A model generated the notes under the pieces. The model was not told where the DNA came from. It worked only from the letters and a program-made list of their open reading frames with translations, and ran no database searches. Position numbers and translations under genes: made by a program. This document shows, in pieces, positions 44,267 through 47,058 of a stretch of 47,058 nt of DNA. This DNA comes from CAZGKX01 sp964525945 (GTDB lineage Bacteria > Pseudomonadota > Gammaproteobacteria > Legionellales > Legionellaceae). Positions within the stretch are counted from its first letter, which is position 1, and each line of letters opens with the position of its first letter. The stretch spans positions 1-47,058 of the forward strand of contig CAZGKX010000014.1 in the NCBI GenBank assembly GCA_964525945.1. The letters are read 5' to 3'.

Positions 44267-44830
44267 ATGAGCGATACAAGTTGGATATCCGGTCAAGTCG
44301 ATGTTTTAAATAATCTTGCACAATCACTCGCACCTGTAGAGCGTTTGATATCGGGGGCCGCATATCTCATGGGTTTGTCCTTTGCAATAAAAGCGTTGCT
44401 CACATTAAAATCTCATGCTGAAAATCGCTCGCAATCAGCAGGGATGAGCAGTATTAAAGAGCCACTTGTGTATTTTTTTGTGGCGGCCATGCTGATCTAT
44501 TTTCCTACAGGCTTTGAGATATTGATGAATACCACGTTTGGGTATTCAAATGTTTTGGCCTATGCACCGGTAAATAGCCATAGTCCAGTGTTGGACACGC
44601 TTTTTGGCTCCGACAGCATGTTTGGTAGTTCATTGGCAATGGTGATACAAACCATAGGGCTAGTTGCTTTTGTACGTGGCTGGGTCCTGATTGCAAAGGG
44701 TGCATCAGCCCATAGCCAATCTCAAGGAGGTACAGGAAAAGGTTTAATGCATATATTTGGAGGAATTCTGGCAATGAATATTGTCGGAACGTTACAAATC
44801 ATTAATAATACTCTTTACGGTGGTTTTTAA
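44267..44830 (+). CDS. icmC: Dot/Icm membrane protein IcmC/DotE
   Basis: A 187-residue protein (L. pneumophila 194) with about four hydrophobic segments, including LISGAAYLMGLSFAIKALLT and VYFFVAAMLIYFPTGFEILM. It belongs to the DotE/DotP/DotV family of small membrane proteins. ATG 44267 has GAGG 6 bases upstream; an in-frame TTG at 44255 would overlap icmG and is unlikely. Confidence 0.94.
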   Translation: MSDTSWISGQVDVLNNLAQSLAPVERLISGAAYLMGLSFAIKALLTLKSHAENRSQSAGMSSIKEPLVYFFVAAMLIYFPTGFEILMNTTFGYSNVLAYAPVNSHSPVLDTLFGSDSMFGSSLAMVIQTIGLVAFVRGWVLIAKGASAHSQSQGGTGKGLMHIFGGILAMNIVGTLQIINNTLYGGF

Positions 44831-44857
44831 AATAATAATAATAAAAAGGGAGAGAAC

Positions 44858-45250
44858 GTGAATCGTACATTTAACATCAATTTAACTCGGGGATTTGTCA
44901 GTTTAGCTTGCGTCATACTGGCCCTCTTTTCAACAGAAGCTTTGGCCGCTGCCAGCCAAACTCTTGGTGATATGGCATCTATGATCACCGGTTCTTTTAC
45001 CAACGTGTCTAAATTAATCACTGCGGGTTCGTATGTGGGTGGTCTAGGTTTTGCGATTGGTTCCATTATGAAATTCAAAGCGCACAAAGACAATCCACAA
45101 CAAGAGCCGATTGGTAAACCAATTGGTCTGTTGTTTATTGCCGCCGCATTGTTGTTCTTACCATCTATTTTAGGGATAACAGGTTCAACCATGTTCACCG
45201 GGGGTGGTGAAGTTGCAGGTCCCCAAGGTACCGTGTTCGGTGGACAATAA
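44858..45250 (+). CDS. icmD: Dot/Icm membrane protein IcmD/DotP
   Basis: A 130-residue protein (L. pneumophila 132), GTG start with GGGAG upstream. An N-terminal signal-like helix (to the Ala at about residue 30) is followed by two hydrophobic segments: AGSYVGGLGFAIGSIMKFKA and PIGLLFIAAALLFLPSILGI. It is paralogous to IcmC, with the same VGGLxFxIxxIMKFKxH-type core. Confidence 0.94.
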   Translation: MNRTFNINLTRGFVSLACVILALFSTEALAAASQTLGDMASMITGSFTNVSKLITAGSYVGGLGFAIGSIMKFKAHKDNPQQEPIGKPIGLLFIAAALLFLPSILGITGSTMFTGGGEVAGPQGTVFGGQ

Positions 45251-45286
45251 GCCTATATTGTATTCACTGCTTTGAAGAAATATACG

Positions 45287-45323
45287 CCCATTGCCTGGCA
45301 ATTTAGATCTACCGGGCAATGGG
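45287..45323 (+). terminator. Stem-loop between icmD and icmJ
   Basis: CCCATTGCCTGG (45287-45298) and CCGGGCAATGGG (45312-45323) pair at 11 of 12 positions around a 13-base loop. It lies 37 bases after the icmD stop. No U-tract follows, so it may be an attenuator, an RNA-stability element or a factor-dependent terminator. Confidence 0.5.
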
Positions 45324-45362
45324 ATTATCCATTCAACAAAGCCTCATTAAACGAGTTGATAC

Positions 45363-45992
45363 ATGGCCAATAATTCTGGACGTTTTGATTTAAAATTAAG
45401 GGCAAGTCCTAGTTCCTGGCGCTTATATTCGGCAAGGCAAGCTGATCCTAAATTCAAAACATTTGAAGAACGTGTGTTTCAACGTGATCGCTATACGTGT
45501 CAATTTTGTGGTTTCCAAGCCAAGCTCTTTCAAGAAGTAGTCAATTTGGATGGCAACTACAGCAATAACAAGTTAGAAAATTTGGTCACTTCATGCTGTT
45601 TTTGTTCTCAATGCTTCTTCATCGAATCAGTAGGTGTTGGAGGATACGGTGGAGGTACTTTGATCTATTTGCCCGAACTGTCTCAACCCGAAGTGAACAG
45701 TCTCTGCCATGTATTGTTTTGTGCAATCACGAATGATACGGGCTATAAAAGCAGCGCGCAAACCATCTATTTAAGTTTCAAAGTTCGCTCTCAGGTCGTG
45801 GAAGACAAATTTGGGGAAGGCACGAGCGATCCAGCAATACTTGGACACCTCTTGATCGATTCAGGATCCATTCCTGAAGAACGCTTAACAAAATTATTAA
45901 ATAACATCCGATTATTACCATCCAGAGCAAAATTCCGTAAACAGATTGAAGGCTGGGCTGCCAGTGCATTGGAAGAAATAGCGGAAAAATAG
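45363..45992 (+). CDS. icmJ: Dot/Icm coupling-complex protein IcmJ/DotN
   Basis: A 209-residue DotN homologue (L. pneumophila 208). The N-terminal half has the HNH-like zinc site: CQFCGFQAKLFQEVVNLDGN and SCCFCSQCFFIES supply four or more Cys. DotN binds the C-terminal part of DotL and is needed for coupling-complex stability. It starts after a stem-loop, which may set its expression apart from icmCD. Confidence 0.96.
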   Translation: MANNSGRFDLKLRASPSSWRLYSARQADPKFKTFEERVFQRDRYTCQFCGFQAKLFQEVVNLDGNYSNNKLENLVTSCCFCSQCFFIESVGVGGYGGGTLIYLPELSQPEVNSLCHVLFCAITNDTGYKSSAQTIYLSFKVRSQVVEDKFGEGTSDPAILGHLLIDSGSIPEERLTKLLNNIRLLPSRAKFRKQIEGWAASALEEIAEK

Positions 45993-46024
45993 GTCACATA
46001 GAATCACACGTTGGAGACAAAGGG

Positions 46025-47058
46025 ATGGCAACTTGGGCGGAGTCTTTTTTTGAAGGTGTTGACACCTTTTTTGCCTGGTTAAGTACAGCATTAAAGCAAA
46101 CGACAGAATCTTATTGTGATCTTGAAACGGCAGACAGTCCTACCGTTTTGGTGAACCATGATGGATCATTGCTGTCCATTTTGAAGATAGAAGGGGTTAC
46201 CGCATTAACAGGCACGGACGAATTTGCAACGCTCGTTGATGGCTTAACCAATGCATTTCAAGGCCCGATGGGGCGCTCTGGGCATGCTTTGCAAGTCTAT
46301 TTTAGCCACGACAAGCAAAATATTAAAAAAGTCATTCGTGATATTTTCGCACCCGCGGAGGCTACCGCCGCACGTTTATCATTAAATCTGGGGGATTTGT
46401 TCAACGAGCGTGTTGATTTTTTATCCCAGTATTGTGCTGAAGAAGCCGTTTATTTCGTGTTGATAACGCGCCCCTTTAATTTACCAGCTGATCAATTAAA
46501 AATAGCCAATAAAACCAAATTAAAAATGGTCAGGGATGAAAAAATACCTCCCTTTAGAAATTCACAAACTGTTTTTGCTGCTATACACGAATTAAGAGAC
46601 ACGCACAGTGCCTACGTACGTTCAGTATTGAACGACATGGACACATTGAATATTATTGGGCGTTTGCTGGAAGTTCATGAAGCAGTCCATGCGATTCGGA
46701 TGACGGCGGATCCTGATTTTACGGCGGATGATTGGATGCCATCTTTGCCTGGGGATACGTTGCCTGTGCGTGAAGTGAATAGCTTTGAGGGGGATGTTTC
46801 TGATTTACTTTGGCCCTCCCTGGCAAAACAAGTGATACCCCGGGACGCAGAAACGCTTGACCGACGAACAGTGCTGGTTGGTAATAAAATATACTCATCA
46901 ACCTACATCGATTTGTTCCCCAAAGATATCCGGCCATTTATGAGTTTGTTTGCACGGATTTTACCGTCACATATTCCCTGGCGAATTTCATTTTTAGGTG
47001 TTTCCGGGAAGGCCTGGGAACTAATACCATCTCAGCCGACGGGATTAGCCGTCGAAAG
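46025..47058 (+). CDS. icmB: Dot/Icm ATPase IcmB/DotO (3' end outside window)
   Basis: The first 344 codons of the VirB4-like ATPase (about 1,008 residues in L. pneumophila). MATWAESFFEGVDTFFAWLS at the start, then SPTVLVNHDGSLLSILKIEG and FQGPMGRSGHALQVYFSHD are typical DotO N-terminal sequence. The Walker motifs lie beyond the window. DotO forms the cytosolic energy hub under the inner-membrane complex. It starts 32 bases after icmJ. Confidence 0.95.
   Translation, partial: MATWAESFFEGVDTFFAWLSTALKQTTESYCDLETADSPTVLVNHDGSLLSILKIEGVTALTGTDEFATLVDGLTNAFQGPMGRSGHALQVYFSHDKQNIKKVIRDIFAPAEATAARLSLNLGDLFNERVDFLSQYCAEEAVYFVLITRPFNLPADQLKIANKTKLKMVRDEKIPPFRNSQTVFAAIHELRDTHSAYVRSVLNDMDTLNIIGRLLEVHEAVHAIRMTADPDFTADDWMPSLPGDTLPVREVNSFEGDVSDLLWPSLAKQVIPRDAETLDRRTVLVGNKIYSSTYIDLFPKDIRPFMSLFARILPSHIPWRISFLGVSGKAWELIPSQPTGLAVE

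Overview
The window reads as a chromosomal segment of a gammaproteobacterium of the order Legionellales (Legionella/Coxiella/Aquicella-like). The decisive evidence is the right third, about 30.9-47.1 kb, which holds an almost complete block of Dot/Icm type IVB secretion genes in the Legionella/Coxiella order: icmT, icmS, an icmR-position gene, icmQ, icmP/dotM, icmO/dotL, icmN/dotK, icmM/dotJ, icmL/dotI, icmK/dotH, icmE/dotG, icmG/dotF, icmC/dotE, icmD/dotP, icmJ/dotN and the start of icmB/dotO. Base composition is moderately AT-rich throughout. The genus cannot be fixed from the sequence alone. The gene in the icmR slot is not recognisable as L. pneumophila IcmR, which fits the known hypervariability of that locus.

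Layout from left to right. (1) 1-4.9 kb: an RND efflux operon (permease missing its 5' end, then adaptor, then outer-membrane lipoprotein) followed by an AhpD-like protein. (2) 5.3-9.8 kb: a secreted Rap1a/Tai-like protein and a DUF2909 protein on the minus strand, then a plus-strand cytochrome oxidase assembly and haem A operon (SURF1, a CxxxC membrane protein, CtaA/COX15, CyoE/COX10, SCO1/SenC). (3) 9.8-19.8 kb: rimK, a small HTH regulator, a 984-residue ankyrin-repeat protein with a near-ideal sigma70 promoter (candidate Dot/Icm effector), hemH, a large MscS-type channel, a HIT protein and a membrane-anchored FMN glutamate-synthase-like protein. (4) 19.9-21.8 kb: algH-ruvX-pyrB, with algH broken by an internal deletion. 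(5) 21.8-26.5 kb: an nfrB-nfrA-wecB cluster resembling the c-di-GMP-controlled 'novel glycan receptor' polysaccharide pathway of E. coli, with wecB broken. (6) 26.6-30.5 kb: comM, a ubiK gene split by a foreign wecG/tagA-like fragment and a 10-N gap, glnB/glnK, an EVE-domain gene, fau/ygfA and a small acidic PA3496-type gene. (7) 30.6 kb to the end: a small orphan gene behind a PmrA-type box, then the icm/dot block.

The secretion block reads as closely packed operons with many ATGA or TAATG stop/start overlaps. IcmO/IcmP/IcmS/IcmJ belong to the type IV coupling complex (IcmS works with IcmW, not seen here). IcmK/IcmE/IcmG are core and outer-membrane complex parts. IcmL/IcmM/IcmN/IcmC/IcmD/IcmT are envelope components, IcmB is an ATPase, and IcmQ works with the icmR-position partner. 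Sites matching the PmrA consensus lie upstream of the small orphan gene and of the icmR-position gene.

Points needing attention are the two 10-N gaps (28346-28355, and 40014-40023 inside the icmE repeats) and three genes (algH, wecB, ubiK) damaged in conserved internal regions. These are either assembly artefacts or signs of reductive decay. No tRNA, rRNA, CRISPR array or insertion sequence was recognised, and no gene-free stretch exceeds about 300 bases.
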